NCBI GenBank assembly: GCA_903884235.1 | Contig: CAISEB010000012.1 | Span: 124,001-188,000, forward strand | DNA from: an uncultured Pseudomonadota bacterium | Lineage (GTDB): Bacteria > Pseudomonadota > Gammaproteobacteria > Steroidobacterales > Steroidobacteraceae | Direction of reading: 5' to 3' | DNA: 64,000 bases | In this document: piece by piece, positions 31,996 through 40,262 of the stretch | Layout: the number at the start of each line of letters is the position of its first letter | Position numbering within the stretch: the stretch's first letter is position 1 | The notes under the pieces: model-generated | The model's database searches: none | Told to the model about the DNA's origin: nothing | Seen by the model: only the letters and a program-made list of their open reading frames with translations | Position numbers and translations under genes: made by a program

Positions 31996-33072
31996 TCACA
32001 GCAGCGCGAGCTGCCCGCCGGCGGACGGCCGCCTGAACAGCGAGCAGTCGAGCGGTTCCCCGTCGCCCGTGCCGAGGCCGAGCCGCTTGGTCGCAACCCG
32101 GAACCGCTGCTCGAGCAACTGCGCGAGCGGGCCCGAGCCGCTCATGCGCCGGTGGAACGCGTGCTCGTCGTTCTGGCCACCGCGGCTCGCCCTGAGCAGG
32201 CTCAACACGTGCGCCGCAGCCAGCGGCCTGTGCGCGTCGAGCCATTCCTGCATCAGCTCGCGCAGCTCGAGCGGCAGCCTGAGCAGGATCCAGCCGGCAC
32301 GCGTCGCGCCGGCGTCCGCCGCCGCCTCGAGGATCGCCTCCATCTCGTGGTCATTCACGCGCGGGATCACCGGGGCGACCATCACGGCCGTGGGAATGCC
32401 GGCAGCGGCGAGCGCGCGGATCGACCGCAGCCGCGCCGCGGCGGATGCGGCGCGCGGTTCCAGCGTGCGCTTGAGCTCGGGATCGAGCGTCGTGATGCTG
32501 ATCGCCGCCCGCGCGAGGCCGAGTTGCGCGAGTTGCGCAAGCACGTCGATGTCGCGCTCGATCAGCGCTCCCTTGGTCAGCACCGTGACCGGATGGCGCA
32601 CCTCGAGCAGCGTCTCCAGGATCGAGCGCGTCAGCCGCGTCTCGCGCTCCAGCGGCTGGTACGGGTCGGTGTTCGAGCCGAGGTGGATCGGCTCGGGCCG
32701 GTAGCCGGGCCGGCCGAGTTCCTCGCGCAGCAGGCGCACGGCCTCTGGCTTCACGAGGATCCGCGTCTCGAAGTCGAGCCCGGGCGACAGGTCGAGCCAG
32801 GCATGCGAGGGGCGCGCGAAGCAGTAGACGCAGCCGTGCTCGCAGCCGCGGTACGGATTGATCGAGCGACTGAATGGCACGTCCGGCGAGGCGTTGTAGG
32901 CGATGATCGACCGACTGGCGTCGACGAGCATGCGCGTCTGCGGATGCCGCGACGGCTCCTCGTCCGCGTCGGCGGGCGCATCGATGTAGCGCGGGGCCGC
33001 ATCGAGCGCGGCCGCGCGGAAGCGCGGGGTGCGGTTCGAGGCGACGCCCCGACCCTTCAGTGGCTTGGGCAT
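31996..33072 (-). CDS. PA0069-family radical SAM protein, LexA-controlled
   Basis: This 358-residue radical SAM protein binds a [4Fe-4S] cluster through Cys77, Cys81 and Cys84 (RGCEHGCVYCFAR), and resembles the SplB/spore-photoproduct-lyase-like PA0069 family. The start MPKPLKGRGVASNRTPRF matches the family N-terminus, so ATG 33072 is preferred over an in-frame ATG at 33093. A near-perfect LexA box ends two bases before that ATG, and promoter elements overlapping the box would start the transcript at about the ATG itself, so the mRNA is probably leaderless. My recollection is that PA0069 belongs to the LexA regulon of Pseudomonas aeruginosa. A DNA-damage role is likely; the substrate is not known. 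Confidence 0.92.
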   Translation of the reverse strand: MPKPLKGRGVASNRTPRFRAAALDAAPRYIDAPADADEEPSRHPQTRMLVDASRSIIAYNASPDVPFSRSINPYRGCEHGCVYCFARPSHAWLDLSPGLDFETRILVKPEAVRLLREELGRPGYRPEPIHLGSNTDPYQPLERETRLTRSILETLLEVRHPVTVLTKGALIERDIDVLAQLAQLGLARAAISITTLDPELKRTLEPRAASAAARLRSIRALAAAGIPTAVMVAPVIPRVNDHEMEAILEAAADAGATRAGWILLRLPLELRELMQEWLDAHRPLAAAHVLSLLRASRGGQNDEHAFHRRMSGSGPLAQLLEQRFRVATKRLGLGTGDGEPLDCSLFRRPSAGGQLALL

Positions 33073-33073
33073 A

Positions 33074-33089
33074 CTGTATAGATATACAG
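33074..33089. promoter_or_regulatory. LexA (SOS) box
   Basis: CTGTATAGATATACAG is a perfect CTGT-N8-ACAG operator with 8-base arms when flanks are included (ACTGTATA-GA-TATACAGT, 33073-33090). On the minus strand a TTGACC -35 (33107-33102) and a TATATC or TATCTA -10 inside the box can be drawn. LexA bound here would cover the promoter and the start of the radical SAM gene. Confidence 0.88.
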
Positions 33090-33103
33090 TCATGTCGGTC
33101 GGG

Positions 33104-34357
33104 TCAAGCGTCGCGGAAGCGGTCCATCCGTGCGAGCTCCGGGAACCACCGCGACCAGACCGCGACGACGACCAGCGTCGCGACGCCGCCGATCAGCACC
33201 GAGGGCGCGAGCCCCCACCACGCCGCCGTGAGCCCGGACTCGAACTCCCCGAGTTCGTTCGAGGCGCCGATGAACATCGAGCTGACCGCGCCGACGCGCC
33301 CGCGCATGTCATCCGGGGTCTCGAGCTGCACGAGCAGGTGGCGCACGAAGACGCTGATCATGTCCGCGGCGCCGAGCACCGCGAGCGCCACGACGGACAG
33401 CAGGTAGCTGCGCGACAGTGCGAACACCACGGTCGCGACGCCGAACACGGCGACGCCGCCGAACATGGCGCGACCGACGCGCCGATCGATGGGATGCACG
33501 GTCAGCCAGGTGGCCATCAGCGCCGCGCCGATGCCTGGCGCCGCGCGCAGCCAACCGTAGCCGAACGGCCCGACGCCAAGCACGTCGGTCGCGAATGCGG
33601 GCAGCAGCGCCGTCGCGCCGCCGAATAGCACCGCGAACAGGTCGAGCGAGATGGCGCCGAGCACCGTGTGGCGGCGCCACACGAACCGCAGGCCCTCGAC
33701 GACCTCGTGCCAGCCCGGGCGGCCGGCGTGCGCCGGATCCGGCACGGCCTGCACGACGGGCGGCGCATTGATCGAGAGCGCCGTGAACACCGCCACCGCG
33801 AACAACAGCGTCACGACGCCATAGACGAACGCGGGACCCGCGTAGGCGTACAGCGCGCCGCCCAGCGCCGGACCGAGGATCGTCGTCACCTGCCAGACGG
33901 AGGAATTGATGCCGACCGCGCGGCCGAGCAGGCCGCGCGGAACCACGTTCGGCAGCAGTGCCTGGCTCGCCGGCGCCATCATGGCGCGCGCAATCCCGAA
34001 CGGCACCATCAGGATGAACACCGGCAGCACGGTCTCGAGGCCGCGGACGGTGAGCCCGGCGAGCCCGAGGGCGCAGAGCAGATCGAGCAGCAGGCAGGCG
34101 GCGACGATCTTCTTGCGGCTCCAGCGGTCGGCGGCGTGGCCGGCCGGCAGCACGAACAGGAGGAACGGCAGGAACTGCGACAGGCCGATGAGGCCGAGGT
34201 CGAGCGGACGGTGGGTCAGCCCGTAGACCTGCAGCCCGACTGCCACGGTCTGCATCTGCGCACCGAGCGAGCCGGCGAGTTTGGCGACCAGGTAGTTGAT
34301 GAACGCGCGTTCCGAGAGCAGGTCCCGGACCGTGCCGCCCCCCGCCCCACGACTCAC
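33104..34357 (-). CDS. MFS transporter (EntS/MFS_3-like exporter)
   Basis: This 417-residue protein has twelve membrane segments. The early NYLVAKLAGSLGAQMQTVAVGLQVY and the loop AGHAADRWSRKKIV fit the MFS_3 (enterobactin-exporter-like) group. The GTG start at 34357 overlaps the upstream hydrolase stop as GTGA, so translation is coupled. The cargo is unknown. Although EntS exports a siderophore, no siderophore genes are present, and many proteins of this group have no known substrate. The stop codon overlaps the -35 region proposed for the LexA-controlled gene. Confidence 0.92.
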   Translation of the reverse strand: MSRGAGGGTVRDLLSERAFINYLVAKLAGSLGAQMQTVAVGLQVYGLTHRPLDLGLIGLSQFLPFLLFVLPAGHAADRWSRKKIVAACLLLDLLCALGLAGLTVRGLETVLPVFILMVPFGIARAMMAPASQALLPNVVPRGLLGRAVGINSSVWQVTTILGPALGGALYAYAGPAFVYGVVTLLFAVAVFTALSINAPPVVQAVPDPAHAGRPGWHEVVEGLRFVWRRHTVLGAISLDLFAVLFGGATALLPAFATDVLGVGPFGYGWLRAAPGIGAALMATWLTVHPIDRRVGRAMFGGVAVFGVATVVFALSRSYLLSVVALAVLGAADMISVFVRHLLVQLETPDDMRGRVGAVSSMFIGASNELGEFESGLTAAWWGLAPSVLIGGVATLVVVAVWSRWFPELARMDRFRDA

Positions 34358-35241
34358 GACGCGCCGCCGGCGAGGAAGGTCTCGATCAGCCTCGCCACGG
34401 CCTCGGGGGCGTCGTGGTGCAGCATGTGGCCGGCATCCGGCACGGTCACGACCTCGGCGGTGGGGTGATGGGCGCGCAGGTACGGCTCGCCGGCGTCCTC
34501 GCCGAGCTGGCGGACGGCATCGGAGGCCGCCCCGAGGAGGACCAGCATCGGCGCGGTGACGGCCCGCCAGCAGGCCTCCGCCTCCTCGCGCCGGTACAGC
34601 ACCGGGTTCACGAACTTGTGGGCGGGGTCGGCCGACACGACCCAGCCGCCGTCGGCCAGTGGCCTCGACCAGCTGGCCGCGATGAACGCGGCGCGCGGCT
34701 CGGTCAGCCGCGGATTGCGCCGCCGCAGTACCGCGGCGAACCGATCGAGTGAATCGAAGCGCGCGAACTCCGGCGGCGTGCGCAGCTCGTCCAGCCAGCG
34801 CCGGTAGCGCTCCGGGGCCTCGTCGGGCCGCGTACGCCGCATCCCGATGCCCTCGAGGTTGACGATCCGCGCGACCCGGTCGGGTCTGACGCCGCCGTAG
34901 AGGCAGGCGAGGTTGCCGCCCATGCTGTGGCCGATCAGGGTTGCCGGCGCATCGGGCGACACGGCCTCGAGCAGGGCCTCGAGGTCGGCGAGGTACTCGG
35001 GAAAGTAGTACGGGCCGCCCTGCCAGGCGCTGCGCCCGAATCCGCGCCAGTCCGGCGCGACGATCGGGTGGTCCGCGGCGAAGGCATCCACCACGAACTG
35101 GAACGTGTCACTGGTGTCGGCCCAGCCATGCAGCAGCACCCATGGCGCTGGCGAGTCCGGCCCCCAGCGGGTCAGGTGGTGCTCGAGGCCCCGCAGCGTG
35201 ATGCGCTCGTGCCGCGGAACCCGGCGCGGCGGGTCACTCAT
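34354..35241 (-). CDS. Alpha/beta hydrolase
   Basis: This 295-residue hydrolase has the oxyanion segment LHGWADTSDTF, a DWRGFGRS strand-loop, the nucleophile Ser106 in IGHSMGGN and a C-terminal His272 in VPDAGHMLHHDAPE. The acidic residue is probably in the LLGAASD segment. No signal peptide is present. The substrate (ester, epoxide or other) is not predictable. Its stop overlaps the MFS start (GTGA), so the hydrolase and exporter are probably made together. Confidence 0.92.
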   Translation of the reverse strand: MSDPPRRVPRHERITLRGLEHHLTRWGPDSPAPWVLLHGWADTSDTFQFVVDAFAADHPIVAPDWRGFGRSAWQGGPYYFPEYLADLEALLEAVSPDAPATLIGHSMGGNLACLYGGVRPDRVARIVNLEGIGMRRTRPDEAPERYRRWLDELRTPPEFARFDSLDRFAAVLRRRNPRLTEPRAAFIAASWSRPLADGGWVVSADPAHKFVNPVLYRREEAEACWRAVTAPMLVLLGAASDAVRQLGEDAGEPYLRAHHPTAEVVTVPDAGHMLHHDAPEAVARLIETFLAGGAS

Positions 35242-35310
35242 CGGAGATCGGGTCCGGCGAGGGCACGGCCGGCCGCAGGGCGGTCGGCCGCACCCACACG
35301 GGACGTGGCG

Positions 35311-35619
35311 TCAGCCGCCGCTCGGGGCGTCCGCCGCTGGCGCCGGCGCTGCCTCTACGGCGACCGGCGCGGGCGCCGGGGCCGGCGTCGCGGCCGGCTT
35401 CGCGCGCCGCTTGGCGGCCTTCTTCTTCGGAGCCGGCTTGCGAGCCGGGGCCTTCTGGGCCTTCTTCTTCGGCGCAGCCTTGCGCTTCGCAGCCTTCTTC
35501 GCGGCCTTGCGCACGGCCTTCTTGGCCGACTTCTTGGTCGCCTTCTTGACCGGGCGCTTCGCCGCCTTCTTCTTCGCCTTGACCGGCTTCGCCTTCGCCT
35601 TCTTCTTCCGCTTCGCCAT
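35311..35619 (-). CDS. Histone H1-like Lys/Ala-rich DNA-binding protein
   Basis: This 102-residue protein opens MAKRKKKAKAKPVKAKKKAA and is built of AKK/KKA/RKA repeats up to about residue 75, ending in an Ala/Pro tail (ATPAPAPAPV). This is the composition of bacterial H1-like proteins such as AlgP/AlgR3, HctA/B or the C-terminal tails of HupN-type proteins, which bind DNA through charge. TAGGAG before the ATG at 35619 supports translation. The gene stands alone between ilvA and the alpha/beta hydrolase gene. Low-complexity sequence makes finer homology unsafe. Confidence 0.8.
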   Translation of the reverse strand: MAKRKKKAKAKPVKAKKKAAKRPVKKATKKSAKKAVRKAAKKAAKRKAAPKKKAQKAPARKPAPKKKAAKRRAKPAATPAPAPAPVAVEAAPAPAADAPSGG

Positions 35620-35737
35620 GACAGCTCCTATGGAAGGACTCGATTCGTGCAGGACCGCTGCGCGCGAGCGCAGTCGGGGGACCGCTACGTTCGCCCGAAT
35701 CGACGGTGTTGCGCAAGGGGTTTGAGACGTGCCGCGC

Positions 35738-37264
35738 TCAGCCGCCGAGGAACATCCGGCACGCGGGATTCTCCGTCTCCTCGACGAAGTTGAATCCGAG
35801 CTCGCCGAGATGCCCCAGGAACTCCGCTTCCGTCGCGGCCGGCACCTGGATCCCCGCCAGCACGCGCCCGTAGTCGGAGCCGTGATTGCGGTAGTGGAAC
35901 AGGCTGATGTTCCAGCGATCACCGATCGCGGTGAGGAATCGCAGCAGGGCGCCGGGGCGCTCCGGGAACTCGAACCGGAACAGCCGCTCGTCGGGGATCC
36001 CGTGCGCCTGCCCGCCCACCATGTAGCGGACGTGCAGCTTGGCGACCTCGTTGTCGCTCATGTCGACCACCGGGAAACCGGCCTCGGCGATCGTCGCCCG
36101 GATCCTGTTCTTCTCGGCGGCGCCGCCGGCGATCGCGAGGCCGACGAAGATGTGCGCCGCGGCGGCGTCGGTGTAGCGGTAGTTGAACTCGGTGACGTTG
36201 CGCGTCCCGATGAGCTCGCAGAAGCGGCGGAAGCTGCCCGGCCGCTCCGGGATCTCGACCGCGAACAGGGCCTCCCGCTGCTGGCCGAGGTCGGCGCGTT
36301 CGGCCACGTGGCGGAGGCGGTCGAAATTCATGTTCGCGCCGCAGTTGATGGTGACGAAGGTCTTGCCCTCCACGCCTTCGCGCGCCACCCATTTCTTCAT
36401 GCCCGCGACGGCGAGCGCGCCCGCCGGCTCCGCGATCGCGCGGGTGTCCTCGAAGATGTCCTGGATCGCCGCGCAGGTCTCGTCGGTGGTGACCAGCACG
36501 ATCTCGTCCACGTACTGCTGCGCCAGCCGGAACGTCTCCTCGCCGACGCGCCGGACCGCGACGCCGTCCGCGAAGATCCCGACCCGGTCGAGGGTGACGC
36601 GCTGGCCGGCCGCGATCGAGGCATGCATGCTGGCCGCGTCCTCGGGCTCGACGCCGACGATGCGGATCGACGGATACAGTGCCTTGACGTAGCAGGCGAT
36701 GCCGGCGATCAGGCCACCGCCGCCGATCGGCACGAAGATCGCGTCGATCGCCGCGTCGTGCTGGCGCAGGATCTCCATCGCGATCGTGCCCTGCCCGGCG
36801 ATGACCTCGGGGTCGTCGAACGGGTGGATGAAGGTCATCCCGCGCTCGGCGGCGAGCTTGAGTGCGTGCTCGCAGGCGCCATCGTAGTCGTCACCGACGA
36901 GCTCGATTTCGCCACCGAGGTCACGAACCGCCTGGATCTTGATCTGCGGCGTCGTGCGCGGCATCACGATCAGCGCCGGGATGCCGCGCCGCCGCGCCGA
37001 CAGCGCGACGCCCTGGGCGTGGTTGCCCGCCGATGCGCAGATGACGCCGCGAGCGGCCTCGGCCGCGGTCAGGTGCGAGATACGGTTGAACGCGCCGCGC
37101 AGCTTGAAGGAGAACACCGGCTGCAGGTCCTCGCGCTTGAACAGCACGCGGTTGCCGATCCGTCGGGACAGGCGTGCCGCCGGTTCGAGCGGGGATTCGA
37201 TCGCGACGTCGTAGACGCGCGCCTTGAGGATGCGTTCGAGGTATTCGGATTTCACGGGCGGCAT
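35738..37264 (-). CDS. ilvA: Threonine ammonia-lyase, biosynthetic (threonine deaminase)
   Basis: This 508-residue PLP enzyme turns threonine into 2-oxobutanoate, the first step to isoleucine. Lys54 in VFSFKLRGAFN is the Schiff-base lysine, CASAGNHAQGVA the substrate loop and IGGGGLIAGIA the phosphate loop. The C-terminal third holds two ACT-like regulatory repeats (about 330-415 and 425-505), for isoleucine and valine feedback. The frame is open far upstream, but ATG 37264 gives the standard MPPVKSEYLERILKARVYDVA start. It complements the acetolactate synthase genes at 47.7-50.2 kb. A putative hydrolase gene lies 37 bases upstream on the same strand. Confidence 0.97.
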   Translation of the reverse strand: MPPVKSEYLERILKARVYDVAIESPLEPAARLSRRIGNRVLFKREDLQPVFSFKLRGAFNRISHLTAAEAARGVICASAGNHAQGVALSARRRGIPALIVMPRTTPQIKIQAVRDLGGEIELVGDDYDGACEHALKLAAERGMTFIHPFDDPEVIAGQGTIAMEILRQHDAAIDAIFVPIGGGGLIAGIACYVKALYPSIRIVGVEPEDAASMHASIAAGQRVTLDRVGIFADGVAVRRVGEETFRLAQQYVDEIVLVTTDETCAAIQDIFEDTRAIAEPAGALAVAGMKKWVAREGVEGKTFVTINCGANMNFDRLRHVAERADLGQQREALFAVEIPERPGSFRRFCELIGTRNVTEFNYRYTDAAAAHIFVGLAIAGGAAEKNRIRATIAEAGFPVVDMSDNEVAKLHVRYMVGGQAHGIPDERLFRFEFPERPGALLRFLTAIGDRWNISLFHYRNHGSDYGRVLAGIQVPAATEAEFLGHLGELGFNFVEETENPACRMFLGG

Positions 37265-37301
37265 CTTGCGGGGAAATTGTGCGTCGCCGCAAGCCGGGCC
37301 A

Positions 37302-38111
37302 TCAGCGCCCGAGGAAGGCCCGTACCTCATCCGCCACCTCCGCGGCCTCGAGGTGGAACATCGCCGCCCCGCTCCGCGGGTGGTCGCGCAGGACGGCCTT
37401 CGGCGAGGCATCGCGGGTCGCCGCGGCCGTGTCGGGCTGAGCCCCGCCGGCGCGCAGCACGAGCAGCGGCTGGGCCAGCTGGCGCAGCCGCTCGCGACCG
37501 GGCCAGGCCGCCGCGGCCGCCGCGCCCCAGGCCGATCGAAGCCCCTGACGCAGTTCTTCCGCATATCCGCTCGCGAAGCGCTCGAGCGGCTCGTCCGCGC
37601 CGCGCGCGCCACGACTGCGCGCCCATCCGGCGGCGAGGTGGCGGCCATCCTCCGTCGGCGCGGGCACGGCCGCCGGCCGCTCCGCTGCGATCGGCACCTG
37701 CGCCACGACAATGCGGCGGATCCCCTGCGGCCGCGCGAGGCCGAGCTCGATGGCGGTCGCCGCGCCGGACCCGATGCCGACGACATCCGCCTCGCGCAGC
37801 CGGAGCCCGTCGAGGAAGTCACCGATCGCTATGGCGTAGTCGGCGATCGAGGGCGGATCGGCCGTGGGATCCGATTCGCCGTGGCCCGGCAGGTCACAGG
37901 CGTAGACCGAGCGGTCGGTGGCCATCGCCGCGAGGAAGGCCCCGAACGAGGCGCTCGAGCGCGGACTCTCGTGCAGGCAGATCAGCGGGGTCAGTTCGTC
38001 GAAGCCGCCGGTCGAGGGAAACGCGGTGCGCACGTGCAGCTGGCCGAAGCGGCACTCGAAGTAGGCACGACGCTGGTTGATGACCGGTTGGCGGGAGGCG
38101 GGTTTCTTCAT
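37302..38111 (-). CDS. Alpha/beta hydrolase with atypical nucleophile elbow
   Basis: This 269-residue protein has the alpha/beta hydrolase layout: LICLHESPRSSASF oxyanion segment, ACDLPGHGESD turn and a conserved C-terminal His in AAMFHLEAAEV. The expected G-x-S-x-G elbow reads VGIGSGAAT, so the flanking small residues are shifted and the nucleophile assignment to that Ser is provisional. The substrate is unknown. It precedes ilvA by 37 bases on the same strand and diverges from the urcA-like gene. Confidence 0.78.
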   Translation of the reverse strand: MKKPASRQPVINQRRAYFECRFGQLHVRTAFPSTGGFDELTPLICLHESPRSSASFGAFLAAMATDRSVYACDLPGHGESDPTADPPSIADYAIAIGDFLDGLRLREADVVGIGSGAATAIELGLARPQGIRRIVVAQVPIAAERPAAVPAPTEDGRHLAAGWARSRGARGADEPLERFASGYAEELRQGLRSAWGAAAAAAWPGRERLRQLAQPLLVLRAGGAQPDTAAATRDASPKAVLRDHPRSGAAMFHLEAAEVADEVRAFLGR

Positions 38112-38271
38112 GTGCGGAAGACTACGGCTTCGGCCCCGATCGCGAAAGTGCCGCCGGCGAGGGCGAGATTGCGGCGAGCCGACGTGCGCGGGCGACGAGG
38201 CGCCGCAACGCGAGGCCGCCTCGATGCATCTTATCTACGCAGGAAGCAAGCCCTTCACCCCGGAGCCCGCC

Positions 38272-38613
38272 ATGTCACCCAAGACCCTCGTGCTGATCTT
38301 CGCCAGCCTCGCCGCAGTGCCCTTCGCCGCAGGGGCCGCGACGCCGTCCGATGCACCGACCGTACGCGTCCAATTCGACGACCTCGACCTGTCCCACGAT
38401 GCCGGCGTCGAGCGGCTGTACACCCGCCTGCGCCATGGCGCGGAGTCGGTCTGCTACAACCACGCCGACATTCGCGACTTCCGTGCGACCCGCGCGCAGC
38501 AGTCGTGCACGACCGCGGCGCTCGATCGCGCCGTCGCGGACATCCACAGTTCGCGCCTGTCCGCTCGTCACGCTCTCGGCGCCGCCGCGTCGAGCGTCGC
38601 GATGCGCGACTGA
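38272..38613 (+). CDS. UrcA family secreted protein
   Basis: This 113-residue protein starts MSPKTLVLIFASLAAVPFAAGA, a Sec signal, at an ATG with CGGAG seven bases upstream. The mature part (VRVQFDDLDLSHDAGVERLYTRLRHGAESVC with a second Cys in QQSC) matches the UrcA family, short exported proteins of unknown function with two conserved cysteines, common in Caulobacterales, Sphingomonadales and Xanthomonadales-like Gammaproteobacteria. A textbook terminator follows. Confidence 0.9.
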   Translation: MSPKTLVLIFASLAAVPFAAGAATPSDAPTVRVQFDDLDLSHDAGVERLYTRLRHGAESVCYNHADIRDFRATRAQQSCTTAALDRAVADIHSSRLSARHALGAAASSVAMRD

Positions 38614-38641
38614 TCCGATTTCGTCCCGCCGTGACTCCCTC

Positions 38642-38666
38642 GCGCGGCTTCGGCCGCGCTTTTTTT
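38642..38666 (+). terminator. Intrinsic terminator after the UrcA-family gene
   Basis: GCGCGGC (38642-38648), a TTCG tetraloop and GCCGCGC (38653-38659) are followed directly by seven T (38660-38666). It begins 28 bases after the UrcA-family stop. This is one of only two clear T-tailed terminators in the window. Confidence 0.93.
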
Positions 38667-38673
38667 GGGAGGT

Positions 38674-39210
38674 CTAGCGGTGGGCGGTATCGTCGATCAG
38701 CAGCCGACCGTCGCGAACCGGGATGCGCTCCGGTGGGCGCTGCCGGGTGCGCACGACATCGGTCGTGTCCCCGAGGCGGTAGCGGACGTCGTAGCCGACG
38801 ACCTCGTGCTGGACGTCCTGCACGGTGTGGCAGCGGTGCGCGTTCACGCGCTCCGTGTCGCCGTCCTGCATGTGCTTCTGGACACGGTTGCCGGCATAGC
38901 CACCGGCCGCCGCACCCGCCGCAGTCGCGAGCGTGCGCCCGTTGCCATTGCCTACCTGGTGACCGAGCACGCCGCCGAGCACGGCGCCGATCGCCGTGCC
39001 GGCGACCCGATGTTCATCCTGGACCGGGCGTCGCTGCTCGACGAGTTCGTCGCCGCAGACCTGGCGCGGCAAACGGACCTCCTGGGTCACGGGCTGCACG
39101 TCGAGCACTTCGGCGTAGCGCGAATCGCGCGATGCAAACCCGGCGACCACCGCGCCGCTCGTCGCGAGCGCGACACCGATCAGCACGCCACCCACCATCG
39201 CTTTGTTCAT
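38674..39210 (-). CDS. Glycine-zipper 2TM-domain outer-membrane-type protein
   Basis: This 178-residue protein has an N-terminal hydrophobic signal (MVGGVLIGVALATSGAVVAG) and a glycine-zipper domain (GTAIGAVLGGVLGHQVGNGN and GAAAGGYAGN, about 70-110), as in SlyB/17-kDa antigen-like envelope proteins. Two cysteines in the periplasmic part (CGDEL and HRCHTV) could pair. GGAGG twelve bases before the ATG at 39210 supports the start. Its role is probably structural in the envelope. It diverges from ompW. Confidence 0.85.
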   Translation of the reverse strand: MNKAMVGGVLIGVALATSGAVVAGFASRDSRYAEVLDVQPVTQEVRLPRQVCGDELVEQRRPVQDEHRVAGTAIGAVLGGVLGHQVGNGNGRTLATAAGAAAGGYAGNRVQKHMQDGDTERVNAHRCHTVQDVQHEVVGYDVRYRLGDTTDVVRTRQRPPERIPVRDGRLLIDDTAHR

Positions 39211-39309
39211 CGAGTCGCCTCCGCGTCGCGGCATGCATGCCGCGCCGCGATTCTAGGCAAGCGCAGCGGGCACGGGATCGCCCGGGCTGTCGTGGATTGG
39301 CGACTTGAG

Positions 39310-39402
39310 AGACGCATCGCATTTCTGGCCGGACCGGGTAGTCCGGGCAACTACGGATGGCGTCTGCGGGATACCGCGATGGGACCCATCGGGAACTCCC
39401 GC
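39310..39402 (+). other. Hairpin-rich leader region upstream of ompW
   Basis: In the 269-base spacer before ompW, three nested structures stand close together: AGACGC (39310-39315) with GCGTCT (39360-39365) enclosing CCGGAC/GTCCGG (39329-39346); then GCGGGA (39366-39371) with TCCCGC (39397-39402) enclosing GATGG/CCATC (39378-39390). I do not recognise a known riboswitch. It may be a structured 5' leader of ompW. Confidence 0.4.
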
Positions 39403-39479
39403 AAATACGAATGTCCTTGCCGCTGTGCAGCAATCAAACTGCCGGCCGTCTCTTCCAGGTTCGAAGCAAAGGATTTCTT

Positions 39480-40163
39480 GTGCGCAACATCACCCGGATC
39501 ACCATCGCCACCGCCCTCGCATCAGCAGCGCTGCTCAGCGTCACCGCCCAGGCCGACGAGAGCCCGTTCGTGGTCCGCCTGCGCGCACTCCACATCGCCC
39601 CGGCGAACAAGTCCGACGCAGTCAGCGTCCCGTCTCTGGTCGCGGGTGCACCGGCACTCAACCTGCCGGCCGACTACATCGAGGTCTCCTCGAAGTGGAT
39701 CCCGGACATCGACTTCGAGTACTTCTTCACGCCGAACTGGTCCGCCGAGCTGGTGCTGACCGTTCCGCAGAAGCACGACGTGTCGGTGAAGGGCGTCGCG
39801 ACGATCGGCACGTTCAAGCACCTGCCGCCGACGCTGACCGCGAAGTACAACTTCAACCCGACCGGCACGATCCGTCCGTACGTCGGCGCCGGCGTGAACC
39901 TCACGCTGATCATGAACGTCGACATCACGGTGCCTGCGGCCCTGAGCCCGACCGGCGCGGACCTGCCGCTCTCGCTGGACAACCACAGCCTCGGCGCCGC
40001 GGTTCAGGCCGGCGTGGACATCAAGCTCGCGGACCATTGGTTCGCGAACGTCGACGCGAAGTACGTGCAGCTGAAGAGCGACGTGAAGGCCGGACAGCTG
40101 AAGGTGTCGACCGTGAAGCTCGACCCGGTGCTGCTCGGCGTCGGCGTCGCGTATCGCTTCTGA
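39480..40163 (+). CDS. ompW: OmpW-family outer-membrane beta-barrel protein
   Basis: This 227-residue protein has a signal (RITIATALASAALLSVTAQA, cleaved before DESPF) and an eight-stranded barrel ending in the C-terminal Phe needed for BAM recognition (GVGVAYRF). Conserved OmpW blocks are WIPDIDFEYFFTPNWSAELV and PTLTAKYNFNPTGTIRPYVGAGVN. OmpW forms a small hydrophobic channel. The GTG at 39480 has AAAGGA seven bases upstream; upstream in-frame codons do not give a signal-peptide start. The spacer before it contains several inverted repeats. Two hairpins follow the gene. Confidence 0.93.
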   Translation: MRNITRITIATALASAALLSVTAQADESPFVVRLRALHIAPANKSDAVSVPSLVAGAPALNLPADYIEVSSKWIPDIDFEYFFTPNWSAELVLTVPQKHDVSVKGVATIGTFKHLPPTLTAKYNFNPTGTIRPYVGAGVNLTLIMNVDITVPAALSPTGADLPLSLDNHSLGAAVQAGVDIKLADHWFANVDAKYVQLKSDVKAGQLKVSTVKLDPVLLGVGVAYRF

Positions 40164-40178
40164 CGAGCGGGTTCCTAT

Positions 40179-40212
40179 AACGACAGTCCCGGTCCCCCTT
40201 GGGACTGTCGTT
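40179..40212 (+). repeat. Inverted repeat following ompW
   Basis: AACGACAGTCCC (40179-40190) and GGGACTGTCGTT (40201-40212) form a perfect 12-base-pair stem with a 10-base loop, directly before the T-tailed terminator. It may protect the 3' end or act as a first terminator for msrB readthrough from the other strand. Confidence 0.6.
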
Positions 40213-40217
40213 CATTC

Positions 40218-40246
40218 AGAGGCCGGGCCAGTCCCGGCCTCTTTTT
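40218..40246 (+). terminator. Intrinsic terminator of ompW
   Basis: AGAGGCCGGG (40218-40227), a CCAGT loop and CCCGGCCTCT (40233-40242) are followed by a T-run to 40246. It lies between ompW and the convergent msrB. Confidence 0.92.
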
Positions 40247-40262
40247 ATTCCGGCCTGGCGCA

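Noticed and set aside
37265-37822. N-terminal extension of ilvA
   Set aside because: The frame is open, but it overlaps the upstream hydrolase gene and the extra residues are not IlvA-like; ATG 37264 gives the family start.
39310-39402. Cyclic-di-GMP (GEMM-I) riboswitch before ompW
   Set aside because: GCGGGATACC followed by GATGG looks a little like the 3' part of the motif, but the conserved 5' half and the paired core are missing.
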